A stretch of DNA of 64,000 nucleotides from Rhodobacteraceae bacterium Alg231-30 (GCA_900143615.1 FREU01000003.1:360237-424236), one strand, 5' to 3'. Positions 1 through 8,868 are shown, counted from the first letter of the stretch. Notes: generated by a model not told the origin, from the letters alone. Numbers and translations: made by a program.

Positions 1-1
1 A

Positions 2-418
2 GAACGCGCGCTACGGGCCAAAGCCGACGAAGTGCTGGAATACCTGACGATTGAGCATCTGGCGGATCATCCGGCCGGACAGGTTTCGGGCGGGCAGAAA
101 AAGCTGCTGGAACTTGGCCGCACGATGATGGTGGATGCCAAGATCGTCTTTCTGGACGAAGTTGGCGCTGGTGTGAACCGCACGCTGTTGATGACCATTG
201 GCGACACCATCCTGCGTCTGAACAAAGAGCGCGGCTATACTTTTGTTGTGATCGAACACGACATGGATTTCATTGGAAAAATTTGCGGTCCGGTGATCTG
301 CATGGCGGAAGGCAAAGTTCTGGCCGAAGGCTCGTTGAGCGAGATCAAAGCCAATGAGCAGGTGATCGAGGCCTATTTGGGCACGGGGCTTAAGAACAAA
401 GAAAAGGTCACTGCATGA
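2..418 (+). CDS. ABC transporter ATP-binding protein, LivG type (5' end missing)
   Basis: The reading frame is already open at base 2, so only the C-terminal ~138 residues are in the window. They carry the ABC signature (SGGQKK, near base 90) and a Walker B stretch (IVFLDE, near base 150), then the conserved switch His (VIEHDM). This is the second half of a nucleotide-binding domain. With the LivF-, LivH- and LivM-like genes downstream it should be one of the two ATPases of a branched-chain amino acid or amide importer on the inner face of the membrane. The D-loop region reads LDEVGAGVN rather than the usual LDEP, a small divergence. The substrate cannot be told; the binding protein would lie upstream of the window. 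Confidence 0.9.
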   Translation, partial: ERALRAKADEVLEYLTIEHLADHPAGQVSGGQKKLLELGRTMMVDAKIVFLDEVGAGVNRTLLMTIGDTILRLNKERGYTFVVIEHDMDFIGKICGPVICMAEGKVLAEGSLSEIKANEQVIEAYLGTGLKNKEKVTA

Positions 419-522
419 AACCGAAATTTGCAGCCCTTGCTGTTCCTTTGAACAGCAAAAATGTCGTGGATGGTCGGAAATCTGCGCCACGGCTGTATCT
501 TGGCAGCGGCTATTTCTCCTAA
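415..522 (+). CDS. possible 35-residue ORF coupled to the upstream ATPase gene
   Basis: An ATG overlaps the stop of the upstream ATPase gene in an ATGA arrangement and opens a 35-residue frame (begins MKPKFAALAV, ends YLGSGYFS) that closes at 522, just before a strong AGGAG at 523-527. The tight fit suggests translational coupling, but the peptide resembles nothing I recognise and could be chance. A short inverted repeat, GCTGTTC/GAACAGC, lies inside it near 439-456. Confidence 0.3.
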   Translation: MKPKFAALAVPLNSKNVVDGRKSAPRLYLGSGYFS

Positions 523-534
523 AGGAGATGTGAG

Positions 535-567
535 ATGACACAACGTGATTTTCGGGGGCAGATATGA
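535..567 (+). CDS. possible 10-residue leader ORF before livF
   Basis: An AGGAG motif at 523-527 sits eight bases ahead of an ATG at 535, which opens a frame encoding MTQRDFRGQI. Its TGA overlaps the ATG of the next ATPase gene at 564 (ATGA). The best ribosome-binding site in the gap therefore serves this mini-ORF, so translation of the large gene may be coupled to it. Nothing is known about the peptide. Confidence 0.3.
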   Translation: MTQRDFRGQI

Positions 568-1388
568 GCACCGGTGACTATGGCGACCGCGGCAACAAAG
601 ACGCATCCATCGTAAATCCCAAAGGCGGCGGCACAATGGTGGCCACTGTGGGAACTGGCAAGGAAATGCGTACCGAAAACGCGTTTCTTGTTGGCGACAG
701 CATGACGGGTGGCTACGGCAAAGACGGCCCCGATATTTTGCATGATTGCACAATTTCCGTGGACCCCGGCCAGATTGCAGTGATTGTCGGCCCGAATGGG
801 GCTGGCAAATCCACTGGCATGAAAGCCCTGTTTGGCATGCTCAATCTGCGCCAGGGTTCGGTGCGACTGGATGGCGAAGACATCACCAATATGACGCCGC
901 AAACCCGCGTTGTGCGCGGCATGGGCTTTGTGCCCCAGACTAACAATATTTTCACCTCGATGACGGTGGAAGAAAACCTCGAGATGGGGGCATTCATCCG
1001 CACCGACGATTTCAGCGACACAATGGAGCAGGTTTATAACTTGTTCCCGATCCTGCGGGACAAGCGCAACCAGCCAGCTGGGGAATTGTCCGGTGGTCAA
1101 CGCCAACAGGTGGCCGTGGGCCGCGCTCTGATGACCCGCCCCAAAGTGTTGATGCTCGATGAGCCCACCGCGGGCGTCAGCCCGATCGTAATGGATGAAC
1201 TGTTTGACCGCATTATCGAGATCGCCCGTACCGGCTTGCCGATCCTGATGGTGGAACAGAACGCGAGACAAGCCCTTGAAATTGCAGACAAAGGATATGT
1301 TCTGGTACAGGGGCGCAATGCCTATACTGGATCGGGCAAAGACCTTTTGGCGGACGACGATGTGCGCAAATCGTTCTTGGGGGGCTAG
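564..1388 (+). CDS. ABC transporter ATP-binding protein, LivF type
   Basis: A 274-residue nucleotide-binding domain protein. Walker A is GPNGAGKST, the Q-loop follows in FVPQTNN, the signature is LSGGQRQQ, and Walker B is VLMLDEPT followed by the D-loop AGVSP. This pattern fits the LivF half of a branched-chain amino acid type importer, pairing with the LivG-like protein upstream. The start at 564 gives an N-terminal extension of about 50 residues before the ABC core; internal ATGs at 636 (after AGGCGGCGG) or 669 would give a more usual length. The 564 start is favoured by its ATGA overlap with the tiny ORF before it. The next gene begins 3 bp after its stop, so all are co-transcribed. Confidence 0.93.
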   Translation: MSTGDYGDRGNKDASIVNPKGGGTMVATVGTGKEMRTENAFLVGDSMTGGYGKDGPDILHDCTISVDPGQIAVIVGPNGAGKSTGMKALFGMLNLRQGSVRLDGEDITNMTPQTRVVRGMGFVPQTNNIFTSMTVEENLEMGAFIRTDDFSDTMEQVYNLFPILRDKRNQPAGELSGGQRQQVAVGRALMTRPKVLMLDEPTAGVSPIVMDELFDRIIEIARTGLPILMVEQNARQALEIADKGYVLVQGRNAYTGSGKDLLADDDVRKSFLGG

Positions 1389-1391
1389 GCC

Positions 1392-1904
1392 ATGCGCGTC
1401 ATTGCAATCCTCGGTTTGGCTCTGACGCCCATGAGTGCGCAGGCTGTCAGCATCATTTCCTATCTGGACACGACCTTGAGCTGTCAGTCGATCAAGGTTT
1501 GCGACAAACAAGGGCTGTGCTCAGAGACAGACCCGCAAAACGTAAGCATACGACTAGACGCTGCCACTTTCGCCACGCGATACGGGTTTGGCGGCGACAA
1601 GTTCAACAAATGGCAGCGCCCTGCCCGCGTGACCTTCTCAGAGGCTTCCGATGAGATCGGCACCTTTCGGTCCATGAGCACGCTTCCAGCCGTTGACGCC
1701 CTATGGCGCGAAGCCACACAACAAGAACGCGAGAATGGCTGGTTTGGTCCTATGCTGCCATCCGAAGCCGACGCATCCAGCATCACGGGCGGGCGGGTTT
1801 TCCAAATCTATCAAACCCGCACGTTTGATCATCCAGAGCCGAAGATTTTTAAAAACAAGAAACGCGAGATCATCGTGTTCAACTGCACAGTGGAGACATC
1901 GTGA
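1392..1904 (+). CDS. secreted hypothetical protein in ABC transporter operon
   Basis: A 170-residue protein with a clear Sec signal peptide (hydrophobic stretch VIAILGLALTPM, cleavage probably after SAQA near residue 18). The mature part has cysteines near residues 33, 38 and 43 and one close to the C-terminus, so disulfides in the periplasm are likely. I do not recognise the family. It starts 3 bp after the ATPase stop and lies between the ATPase and permease genes, so it is made with the transporter; a periplasmic accessory or substrate-related role is only inference. Confidence 0.75.
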   Translation: MRVIAILGLALTPMSAQAVSIISYLDTTLSCQSIKVCDKQGLCSETDPQNVSIRLDAATFATRYGFGGDKFNKWQRPARVTFSEASDEIGTFRSMSTLPAVDALWREATQQERENGWFGPMLPSEADASSITGGRVFQIYQTRTFDHPEPKIFKNKKREIIVFNCTVETS

Positions 1905-1906
1905 CC

Positions 1907-1981
1907 ATGCCCAAAGATACGTTTAGGTCCGACACAATCCGCGTTCAGCGCGTCCAATTCCAATCCACGCGAGAGAGGTGA
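1907..1981 (+). CDS. possible 24-residue ORF in the gap before livH
   Basis: An ATG at 1907, two bases after the stop of the secreted-protein gene, opens a 24-residue basic frame (MPKDTFRSDT start) ending four bases before the permease ATG. The GAGAGAGG near the end of this ORF is the permease ribosome-binding site. It is the third small ORF filling an intercistronic gap in this operon; it may be chance. Confidence 0.25.
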   Translation: MPKDTFRSDTIRVQRVQFQSTRER

Positions 1982-1985
1982 ACAG

Positions 1986-2996
1986 ATGGACTTTATAAAC
2001 GCCCTCGTGGTGCTTTCCAACTTCGTCCTGATCCCTGCTGTGGCCTATGGCAGCCAGCTCGCGCTTGGGGCATTGGGTGTCACGCTGATCTACGGCATCC
2101 TGCGGTTTTCAAACTTTGCCCATGGTGACACCATGGCGTTTGGCTCGATGATCGCCGTTCTGCTGACGTGGTGGTTCCAATCCATGGGCCTCTCACTTGG
2201 TCCGCTGCCAACCGCCCTACTCGCGCTGCCGTTTGCCATTCTGGGCACAATGGCCTTGGTCCTGCTGATCGACCGTTCGGTCTATCGCTTCTACCGACAG
2301 CAAAAAGCCAAACCTGTGATCCTCGTGATTGTCTCGATGGGTGTGATGTTTGTGCTCAACGGTCTCGTGCGTTTCATCATCGGGCCTGGTGATCAACGGT
2401 TTGCGGACGGTGAGCGATTCATCATTTCTGTACGTGAATTCAAGGCCTTGACGGGCTTACCTGAAGGACTCGCAATCAAAACAACCCAAGGCATCACCGT
2501 GGTTGTTGCCTTTGTGGCTGTGGTGTTGCTGTTCTGGTTCCTCAACCGCACCCGCACCGGAAAATCCATGCGCGCCTATTCTGACAACGAAGATCTGGCG
2601 CTGCTCTCGGGCATCAACCCTGAACGTGTGGTGATCTATACGTGGCTCATTGTGGCAGCCCTCACCACCACGGCGGGTGTGCTATATGGGTTGGATAAAA
2701 CCTTCAAACCCTTTGTCTACTTCCAGCTGCTTCTGCCGATCTTTGCCAGTGCCATTGTCGGTGGACTGGGCAATCCTCTGGGCGCGATTGCAGGCGGTTT
2801 TGTGATTGCCTTCTCCGAGGTCACAATCACCTATGCTTGGAAGAAAGTACTGGTCTATCTGATGCCCGAAGGGCTTGAGCCCACCGGCCTCGTGCAACTT
2901 CTCAGCACGGATTACAAATTCGCCGTCAGCTTTGTCATTCTTATCGTGGTGTTGCTGTTCAAGCCCACCGGCCTGTTCAAGGGGAAATCGGTATGA
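1986..2996 (+). CDS. branched-chain amino acid-type ABC transporter permease, LivH type
   Basis: A 336-residue polytopic membrane protein with about eight hydrophobic segments. It has the family hallmarks of LivH: LGALGVTLIYGILRFSNFAHGD near the N-terminus and a cytoplasmic coupling region with RAYSDNEDLALLSGIN, followed by GGLGNPLGAIAGG in the last third. It should form the membrane pore with the LivM-like protein encoded next. The start is preceded by GAGAGAGG at good spacing. Its stop overlaps the ATG of the next gene (ATGA at 2993). Confidence 0.93.
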   Translation: MDFINALVVLSNFVLIPAVAYGSQLALGALGVTLIYGILRFSNFAHGDTMAFGSMIAVLLTWWFQSMGLSLGPLPTALLALPFAILGTMALVLLIDRSVYRFYRQQKAKPVILVIVSMGVMFVLNGLVRFIIGPGDQRFADGERFIISVREFKALTGLPEGLAIKTTQGITVVVAFVAVVLLFWFLNRTRTGKSMRAYSDNEDLALLSGINPERVVIYTWLIVAALTTTAGVLYGLDKTFKPFVYFQLLLPIFASAIVGGLGNPLGAIAGGFVIAFSEVTITYAWKKVLVYLMPEGLEPTGLVQLLSTDYKFAVSFVILIVVLLFKPTGLFKGKSV

Positions 2997-4333
2997 GCGA
3001 GACCGTCAAAAACTCACTTCTCTTTGGCCTCGTTGCAGTGCTGTTTATCGGAACAGGCTTTATGCAAAGCTGGAACGTATCGCTGCAAATTCTCAACATG
3101 GCGCTGATCTCGGCGATCATGGCCTTGGGCGTAAACCTACAATGGGGGTTTGCCGGACTGTTTAATGTCGGCGTCATGGGCTTTGTGGCAGTCGGTGGAT
3201 TGGCTGTGGTGCTTACATCCCTGCCTCCCACGCCGGGCGCTTGGGTCATTGGCGGAGCGTGGCGCATTCTGCTCGCGCTTCTTCTGGGCGCCCTGACAAT
3301 GGTGGCCACCGTGACCGCCTATAAACGTCTGCCCAAGGGACGCCTCAGAACTCTGGTCATGTTTGGCCTGCTGATTGGCGGCTTCTTTCTTTATCGCGCA
3401 ATGTTTTTGCCCGGTGCTGGCGTGGTCGAGGCGATCAATCCTTCCGCTCTGGGCAATATCGGTGGCATCAACCCGGGTGGTTTGGAAAACTACAAAGACC
3501 ACGGCTATATGACCATTCTTGGCTGGGGTTTGGGCGGTCTTCTGGCGGCAGGTCTGGCATGGATGATTGGCAAAACCGCTCTTGGTTTGCGCTCTGATTA
3601 TCTGGCAATTGCCACACTGGGAATTGCCGAGATTGTCATCGCAGTGATGAAAAACGAAGACTGGCTGGCGCGTGGCGTGAAAAACGTTAACGGCCTGCCC
3701 CGTCCTGTGCCCTATGAAATCGATTTGCAAGAAAGCGCGAGCTTCATTGCGCGCGCCGACAGTTGGGGCATCGATGTGGCCACCGCATCCTCCATTACGG
3801 TGAAACTTGGCTACTCGCTGATGTTCTCGGCTGTGCTGATCCTGATCTTTGTTGCCGCCCAATTGGCCCTCAAGAGCCCCTGGGGCCGTATGATGCGCGC
3901 CATCCGCGACAATGAGGTTGCCGCCGAAGCGATGGGTAAAAACGTCACCGCGCGTCATTTGCAAATCTTTGTGCTTGGCTCGGCAGTCTGTGGCATTGCC
4001 GGCGCGATGATGACCACACTTGACGGTCAGCTCACACCGGGCAGCTATCAGCCGCTGCGCTTTACCTTCCTGATCTGGGTGATGGTCATTGTTGGCGGAT
4101 CCGGCAACAATCTTGGCGCGGTACTTGGAGGGTTCCTGATCTATTTCTTATGGATCCAAGTAGAACCCATTGGCACATGGCTCATGCAGATTGTGACCTC
4201 CGGCATGGCCGATGACAGTGGCCTCAAAAAGCACCTCTTAGACAGTGCGGCGCATATGAGATTGTTCACCATGGGTATCGTTCTTCTGCTGGTCCTCAGG
4301 TTCAGTCCCCGCGGGTTGATCCCCGAAAAATAG
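2993..4333 (+). CDS. branched-chain amino acid-type ABC transporter permease, LivM type
   Basis: A 446-residue integral membrane protein of the LivM family. Recognisable segments are ALGVNLQWGFAGLFNVG in the N-terminal third, GLRSDYLAIATLGIAEI in the middle, the coupling helix MRAIRDNEVAAEAMGKNV, and IVGGSGNNLGAVLGG near the end. It is longer than typical LivM (about 300-420) because of inserted hydrophobic segments around residues 85-190. It overlaps livH by 4 bp, and a strong terminator follows 20 bp after its stop, so it is the last gene of the operon. Confidence 0.93.
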   Translation: MSETVKNSLLFGLVAVLFIGTGFMQSWNVSLQILNMALISAIMALGVNLQWGFAGLFNVGVMGFVAVGGLAVVLTSLPPTPGAWVIGGAWRILLALLLGALTMVATVTAYKRLPKGRLRTLVMFGLLIGGFFLYRAMFLPGAGVVEAINPSALGNIGGINPGGLENYKDHGYMTILGWGLGGLLAAGLAWMIGKTALGLRSDYLAIATLGIAEIVIAVMKNEDWLARGVKNVNGLPRPVPYEIDLQESASFIARADSWGIDVATASSITVKLGYSLMFSAVLILIFVAAQLALKSPWGRMMRAIRDNEVAAEAMGKNVTARHLQIFVLGSAVCGIAGAMMTTLDGQLTPGSYQPLRFTFLIWVMVIVGGSGNNLGAVLGGFLIYFLWIQVEPIGTWLMQIVTSGMADDSGLKKHLLDSAAHMRLFTMGIVLLLVLRFSPRGLIPEK

Positions 4334-4355
4334 AAACGCTTCAGTTTATGAATAA

Positions 4356-4380
4356 GGGCGCCAAAACGGCGCCCTTTCTT
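4356..4380 (+). terminator. intrinsic terminator of the ABC transporter operon
   Basis: Stem GGGCGCC (4356-4362) pairs with GGCGCCC (4368-4374) across a five-base loop and is followed by TTTCTT. It lies directly after the LivM stop and just before the convergent GYD gene. Confidence 0.9.
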
Positions 4381-4388
4381 ATTCCAAC

Positions 4389-4718
4389 TTAACCTGGCGG
4401 CGCGTAACTTGCGACGCTTTCCTTGGCTTTCTCCATGGCAACAACCGCTTGTTGCGGTGTCATCAGCTTGGTGGTTGCCCCGGATGAGAATGACCCTGAT
4501 GCGCCGATAATCATCGACACAGCAGCGACGGTTTCGTCATCGGGTGCGTCTACGATGGCGACAATATCTTCCTGACCCATCGCAAAATACATGCAAATCA
4601 ACGTCCCTCCTGCGGCTTCGATCAACGCACGCGCAGGCGCTTCGCGATCCTCTGGATTGGCCATCATCGCCTTTAAGGCGTCCGATGAATATCGAGCTTG
4701 AAACATATAATGTGGCAT
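4389..4718 (-). CDS. GYD domain-containing protein
   Basis: A 109-residue cytosolic protein of the GYD family (ferredoxin-like alpha/beta barrel fold), whose function is not established. The N-terminus MPHYMFQARYSSDALKAMM matches the typical family start, followed by EAAGG and a DDETVAAVSMIIGASG segment. I chose the ATG at 4718 because AGGAG lies seven bases upstream on the minus strand; the frame extends to 4775 but without such a site. Single-gene unit, convergent with the transporter operon. Confidence 0.8.
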   Translation of the reverse strand: MPHYMFQARYSSDALKAMMANPEDREAPARALIEAAGGTLICMYFAMGQEDIVAIVDAPDDETVAAVSMIIGASGSFSSGATTKLMTPQQAVVAMEKAKESVASYAPPG

Positions 4719-4812
4719 GTGACATCTCCTCCCTCGTGTCACGACCTCCGGCAAAATAGAAAAACTCTCCGCCATTTCCGATTATTGGTCTTAAGCCAGA
4801 AATCAGATTTCA

Positions 4813-4834
4813 CCTCTCGTCCCGAGAGGTTTTT
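4813..4834 (+). terminator. orphan rho-independent terminator-like hairpin
   Basis: Perfect stem CCTCTCG (4813-4819)/CGAGAGG (4823-4829) with a three-base loop followed by five T on the plus strand. Both flanking genes are on the minus strand, so no annotated transcript ends here in this orientation. Confidence 0.5.
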
Positions 4835-4942
4835 GGAAATTCGGAATAACGGAGTTTAGCGACCGGCTGTCAAAATGCGACAGCCAGCTCTTACCTTGTA
4901 TCACAATTTTGCCGAGACCCCAAAAAGAGCGCAGCCTGCCAG

Positions 4943-6490
4943 TCAGCGTCCCTTGAAAAGTCCACCCAATATTCCGCGCACAAGCTTACGCCCAGTGGTG
5001 CCCGACAGCTCTTTCATCACCATTTTACCCATGGCCGTGCCAAAATCATCGTCTGCATGCACCCGCATCGAACGCGAAGAGGATCGGCTGACCCGACCAC
5101 CGCTATAGCGCCGTGCGGAACTGAATTCACGCTCGGCCACCGACATCTCTTCCTCTTGAGATTCAACTTTTTCAGCTGCTTTTGCGGCCGTTTCGGCCCG
5201 CTCCTTCAAGATTTCATAGGCTGAACGCCGGTCCTGAGGTTCATTATATTTCTGCGCCAATGGGGATGCTGCGATCACTGCGTCGCGCTCAGTTTTTTCT
5301 AACGGACCCAATTGCGAAGATGGAGGACGGATCAACGTGCGCTCAACAATGCCGGGAACACCTTTTTTCATAAGCATCGACGTCACGGCCTCACCAACAC
5401 CTACTTCTCTAATCGCCGTCTCGGTTTCAAAGCGAGGATTTTCACGATAGGTTTCTGCCGCCATGCGCAATGCCTTGCGATCCCGCGCGGTAAACGCGCG
5501 TAATGCATGCTGCACGCGATTGCCCAGTTGTCCCAAAATATCCTCGGGAATGTCATCTGGGTTTTGCGTCACAAAATACACGCCAACACCTTTGGAGCGG
5601 ATCAAGCGCGCAACCTGTTCAACCTTATCCACCAGCGCTTTGGGTGCATCTTCAAACAACAGATGTGCCTCATCAAAGAAGAACACCAGTTTTGGTTTGT
5701 CCGGATCCCCAACCTCAGGCAGCTCTTCAAACAGTTCGGACAACAACCACAACAGAAAGGTCGCATATAGTCTGGGCGAGCCCATCAATTTATCAGCCGC
5801 CAAAATGTTGATTTGCCCGCGCCCGTCTGGTGCCGTTTGCATAATGTCACTCAAGTCCAGCGCCGGTTCACCAAACAACTTGTTGCCGCCTTGGTTTTCC
5901 AACACCAGAAGCCGCCTTTGGATGGCCCCGATGGAATTCACCGATACATTGCCATAACGCAGCACAAGCTCCTGACGGTTTTCACCCACCCAGACCAGCA
6001 ATGCCTGTAGGTCTTTGAGATCCAACAACGGCATTCCCTGCTCATCCGATAGCCGAAACGCGATATTGAGAATACCTTCCTGCGCTTCGGACAACTCTAG
6101 CAAACGCGCCAACAACAATGGGCCCATTTCAGCGACAGTAGTTCGCACGGGATGACCTTGATTGCCAAAGAGATCCCAAAATGTGGTTGGATAAGCCTCG
6201 TACGAATAGTCGGAAAACCCAATCTGTGCGGCGCGATCTGAAAACGCCTGATGGAGTTTGAAACTCTCTTGCCCGGCTTTGGCCAATCCGGAAAGATCAC
6301 CTTTGACGTCGGACAAAAATACCGGAACGCCCGCTTTTGAAAATCCTTCGGCCAAGATCTGAAGAGTAACCGTTTTTCCGGTGCCCGTCGCTCCAGCGAT
6401 CAACCCATGGCGATTGGCATATTTTAGAGTTAAGTTTTGCGGCGCGGCGTAGTTTTGGCCTCCTCCACCAACAAAAATTTCATCCCCCAT
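4943..6490 (-). CDS. HerA-like helicase domain protein (DUF853 family)
   Basis: A protein of about 515 residues with an ATPase core of the HerA/FtsK class. Walker A is [10 protein letters not shown] near residue 30 and Walker B is [12 protein letters not shown] near 270; [30 protein letters not shown] is the sensor region. The C-terminal quarter is charged and low in complexity ([24 protein letters not shown]). The E. coli homologue YjgR is poorly characterised; a role in DNA translocation or repair is family inference. The ATG at 6490 is chosen because it follows GGGGTGG at good spacing; the frame reaches 6535. It is a single-gene unit. Confidence 0.85.
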   Translation of the reverse strand: MGDEIFVGGGGQNYAAPQNLTLKYANRHGLIAGATGTGKTVTLQILAEGFSKAGVPVFLSDVKGDLSGLAKAGQESFKLHQAFSDRAAQIGFSDYSYEAYPTTFWDLFGNQGHPVRTTVAEMGPLLLARLLELSEAQEGILNIAFRLSDEQGMPLLDLKDLQALLVWVGENRQELVLRYGNVSVNSIGAIQRRLLVLENQGGNKLFGEPALDLSDIMQTAPDGRGQINILAADKLMGSPRLYATFLLWLLSELFEELPEVGDPDKPKLVFFFDEAHLLFEDAPKALVDKVEQVARLIRSKGVGVYFVTQNPDDIPEDILGQLGNRVQHALRAFTARDRKALRMAAETYRENPRFETETAIREVGVGEAVTSMLMKKGVPGIVERTLIRPPSSQLGPLEKTERDAVIAASPLAQKYNEPQDRRSAYEILKERAETAAKAAEKVESQEEEMSVAEREFSSARRYSGGRVSRSSSRSMRVHADDDFGTAMGKMVMKELSGTTGRKLVRGILGGLFKGR

Positions 6491-6678
6491 AAAAACCACC
6501 CCATCGTTTTCGTTTTCGTTTGCTAAACGATACAATTAATCACGCCAACTGCCATACTGTAATGCAGATATGCCGCTGTTTGCGCAAATAAGTGTTTAAG
6601 CGCGCCCCCAATCATGGGGCCTTGAAAATGCAGAAAATTCTTCAAGAAAATTCATCATAAAAGTTGAACCATTTCCTG

Positions 6679-6781
6679 TTGACGGTGGCGGAAATAGGGC
6701 GTAGCTTTCCCTCAATGAATAAGTCGGCCTGTCCGACGGGGAGTGAAAAATAGAAAAGGGCCTGATTTCAGGCCCTTTTTT
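6679..6781 (+). ncRNA. candidate small RNA with intrinsic terminator
   Basis: In the 400 bp between the HerA-like gene and the IalB gene there is a TTGACG box (6679-6684), a 17-base spacer and TAGCTT (6702-6707). These are followed by a hairpin GTCGG/CCGAC (6723-6737) and a strong terminator stem, GGGCCTGA/TCAGGCCC (6758-6775) with six T. That would give an RNA of about 70 nt. No coding gene upstream on this strand could use the terminator. The -10 is weak and no Rfam family was recognised. Confidence 0.35.
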
Positions 6782-6946
6782 ACATTTTCGGACACCCAAT
6801 CAGGTGAGCGTGAATTCGCCACCCTCACGCTTCCATGGCTGAGCAAATTATCGCGTGTATCACGCGCTTTTCACCGAGCTTTTCCCTGACAATGCGGTTT
6901 TGTCGTGCTAAATCGAGGCATTGTTTTTCAACCTACGGGAACACAA

Positions 6947-7549
6947 ATGCCCAAGCTTAAAAATCTCCTTTCAGTCGCAGCATTCGGTCTTCTGGCGATG
7001 CCGGTATATGCTCAGGGCGTTGGCTCTCTGTCTGACGGCAGTCTCGCAATGGGAGAGGAAGTCGCCGCACCTGCCGCTCAGCCGCCTGTTCAGGACTCCG
7101 AAAACGTCGGTTCCGAAATGATTGGTGACTGGGATCTGCAATGCGCTTTGGATGGACCTGAACCACGCCCTTGCCGTTTATATCAATTGATGATGGACGA
7201 CCAAGGCAGCGCGATCGCCGAAGTGACTTTGTTTAAACTGGATAACCCTTCCAGCGATGCTGTTGCAGGAGCGACTTTTGTTGTGCCGCTGGAAACCTTG
7301 CTACCTGCGCAAATGACAGTATCCGTGGATGGATCAAATGCCCGTCGCTATCCCTTTGCCTTCTGTAACCCTGTTGGCTGCTTTTCCCGCATTGGGCTGA
7401 CACAGGAAGACATTGATGCCTTCAAGGCTGGTGATGGTGCTAAAATTGCAATTGTTCCCGCGATTGCCCCTGATCAAGTCGTGACAGTAGACATGTCGCT
7501 CAAAGGCTTCACTGCCGCATTCGATCAGGCCAATGCAGTGCCCGAATAA
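6947..7549 (+). CDS. invasion associated locus B (IalB) family protein
   Basis: A 200-residue protein with a signal peptide (SVAAFGLLAMPVYAQG) and the IalB domain: IGDWDLQC near residue 75, PRPCRLYQ, and FCNPVGCFSRIGLT with paired cysteines likely to form disulfides. IalB was named in Bartonella, but the family is widespread in alphaproteobacteria as periplasmic or envelope proteins of unknown function. I prefer the ATG at 6947 because the signal peptide follows directly; a GTG at 6905 would add 14 residues. A terminator follows. Confidence 0.85.
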   Translation: MPKLKNLLSVAAFGLLAMPVYAQGVGSLSDGSLAMGEEVAAPAAQPPVQDSENVGSEMIGDWDLQCALDGPEPRPCRLYQLMMDDQGSAIAEVTLFKLDNPSSDAVAGATFVVPLETLLPAQMTVSVDGSNARRYPFAFCNPVGCFSRIGLTQEDIDAFKAGDGAKIAIVPAIAPDQVVTVDMSLKGFTAAFDQANAVPE

Positions 7550-7568
7550 ACCGAAAAACCCCAATTGC

Positions 7569-7605
7569 TAAAGCCGCCCAGTGTTTGTGGGCGGCTTTAT
7601 TGTTT
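7569..7605 (+). terminator. intrinsic terminator after IalB gene
   Basis: A perfect 12-bp stem, TAAAGCCGCCCA (7569-7580) with TGGGCGGCTTTA (7588-7599), followed by TTGTTT. It sits between the convergent IalB and ketoacyl synthase genes and could act on both strands, though the T tract favours the plus strand. Confidence 0.85.
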
Positions 7606-7623
7606 AATGATTTGATGGTTTTT

Positions 7624-8832
7624 CTACGCTCGACGCAAGGCAAGCACCGCGTTTAATCCCCCAAATGCAAAGGCATTGGACAACGCAACGCGCACGTCCG
7701 CCTCACGTGCCTCATTTGGAACAACGTCCATCGCGCATTCAGGGTCTGGATCTTCATAGCCAATCGTTGGGGCCACAACCCCATCACGAACGGCCATAAT
7801 GCAGGCCAGTAGCTCGACGGCACCAGTACCGCCGATCAAATGGCCGTGCATTGATTTCGTCGAAGACATCATCAAACGGTCAGCATGTGGCCCAAACACA
7901 TCCGCCACTGCGCTGCATTCGGTTTTGTCGTTCGCTGTCGTGCCCGTGCCATGCGCGTTGATATAGCCCACATCTTCGCCATTCAGACCGGCATCTTGTA
8001 GCGCACCGGCAATGGCGCGAGCAGCCCCTTGTTTTGAAGGCATGACTATATCTGCGGCATCCGAGCTCATCGCAAAGCCGCTGACCTCTGCCAAAACTTC
8101 GGCACCACGCGCCTTGGCGTGTTCATATTCTTCAAATACAAAAACTCCGGCACCTTCACCTTGAACCATGCCGTTACGATTGGCCGAAAACGGGCGACAG
8201 GCGTCTTTGGACATGACGCGCAGCCCCTCCCACGCCTTAACCCCACCAAAGCACAGCATCGACTCTGTGCCGCCAGTCACCATGACCGGCGACATGCCAG
8301 TGCGCACCATTTGAAAGGCTTGGGCCATGGCGTGGTTCGAGCTGGCGCAGGCAGACGCCACCGTAAAGCTCGGCCCCTTGAGATTGAACTCCATACTCAC
8401 ATGGCTGGCGGCCGCATTGTTCATCAATTTGGGCACAACAAACGGATGAACCCGGTTCTTGCCCTCTTCATAAACAGAGCGGTAATTTTCATCCAACGTC
8501 TGCATACCGCCGCCGGAATTACCCAAAACCACGCCGGATTTTGCGGCCAGTTCGCCAGAGAAATCTAACCCTGACTGAGCCAAAGCTTCGCGGGCGGCAA
8601 CGAGGGTAAACTGCGTAAAGCGGTCATACAGCGCCAATTGCTGTCGATTAAACAGACCTTCCGTTTCAAACCCTCGCACCTGCGCGCCGATTTGAACCGC
8701 CAGACGCTCAACGTCGCGCATTTCAAGCTTGCCAATACCACAACGCCCTTCGCGCATGGCCTCAAGTGTTGATGGCACATTGTGCCCCAGAGCATTGATG
8801 GTGCCTGCTCCAGTAATGACGACGCGCTTCAT
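7624..8832 (-). CDS. beta-ketoacyl-ACP synthase family protein next to lpxD
   Basis: A 402-residue thiolase-fold condensing enzyme of the FabF/KAS II class. Counting from the chosen start, the catalytic triad is visible: Cys162 (ACASS), His294 (NAHGTGTT) and His329 (STKSMHGH), with the supporting Lys326 and the tail motif GTGAVE. It elongates an acyl chain held on an acyl carrier protein. It lies downstream of a dedicated ACP gene and lpxD in the same leftward operon, so it likely makes or extends the hydroxy-fatty acid used for lipid A rather than bulk phospholipid. The ATG at 8832 is preferred over an upstream TTG at 8847. Confidence 0.88.
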   Translation of the reverse strand: MKRVVITGAGTINALGHNVPSTLEAMREGRCGIGKLEMRDVERLAVQIGAQVRGFETEGLFNRQQLALYDRFTQFTLVAAREALAQSGLDFSGELAAKSGVVLGNSGGGMQTLDENYRSVYEEGKNRVHPFVVPKLMNNAAASHVSMEFNLKGPSFTVASACASSNHAMAQAFQMVRTGMSPVMVTGGTESMLCFGGVKAWEGLRVMSKDACRPFSANRNGMVQGEGAGVFVFEEYEHAKARGAEVLAEVSGFAMSSDAADIVMPSKQGAARAIAGALQDAGLNGEDVGYINAHGTGTTANDKTECSAVADVFGPHADRLMMSSTKSMHGHLIGGTGAVELLACIMAVRDGVVAPTIGYEDPDPECAMDVVPNEAREADVRVALSNAFAFGGLNAVLALRRA

Positions 8833-8868
8833 CTTGTGTATTTCCAATTCAGCCCGACAGTCATAATC

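Noticed and set aside
439-456. GCTGTTC/GAACAGC hairpin as a terminator inside the ABC operon
   Set aside because: No T tract follows on the plus strand and the stem is short; a mild attenuator or mRNA processing site is possible but unsupported.
519-1511. 330-codon minus-strand frame over the livF-like gene
   Set aside because: Antisense to a gene with Walker A, signature and Walker B motifs; composition (His/Gln/Ala-rich) is that of a shadow frame.
3137-3964. 275-codon minus-strand frame over livM
   Set aside because: His/Gln/Lys-rich shadow of a clear membrane permease gene.
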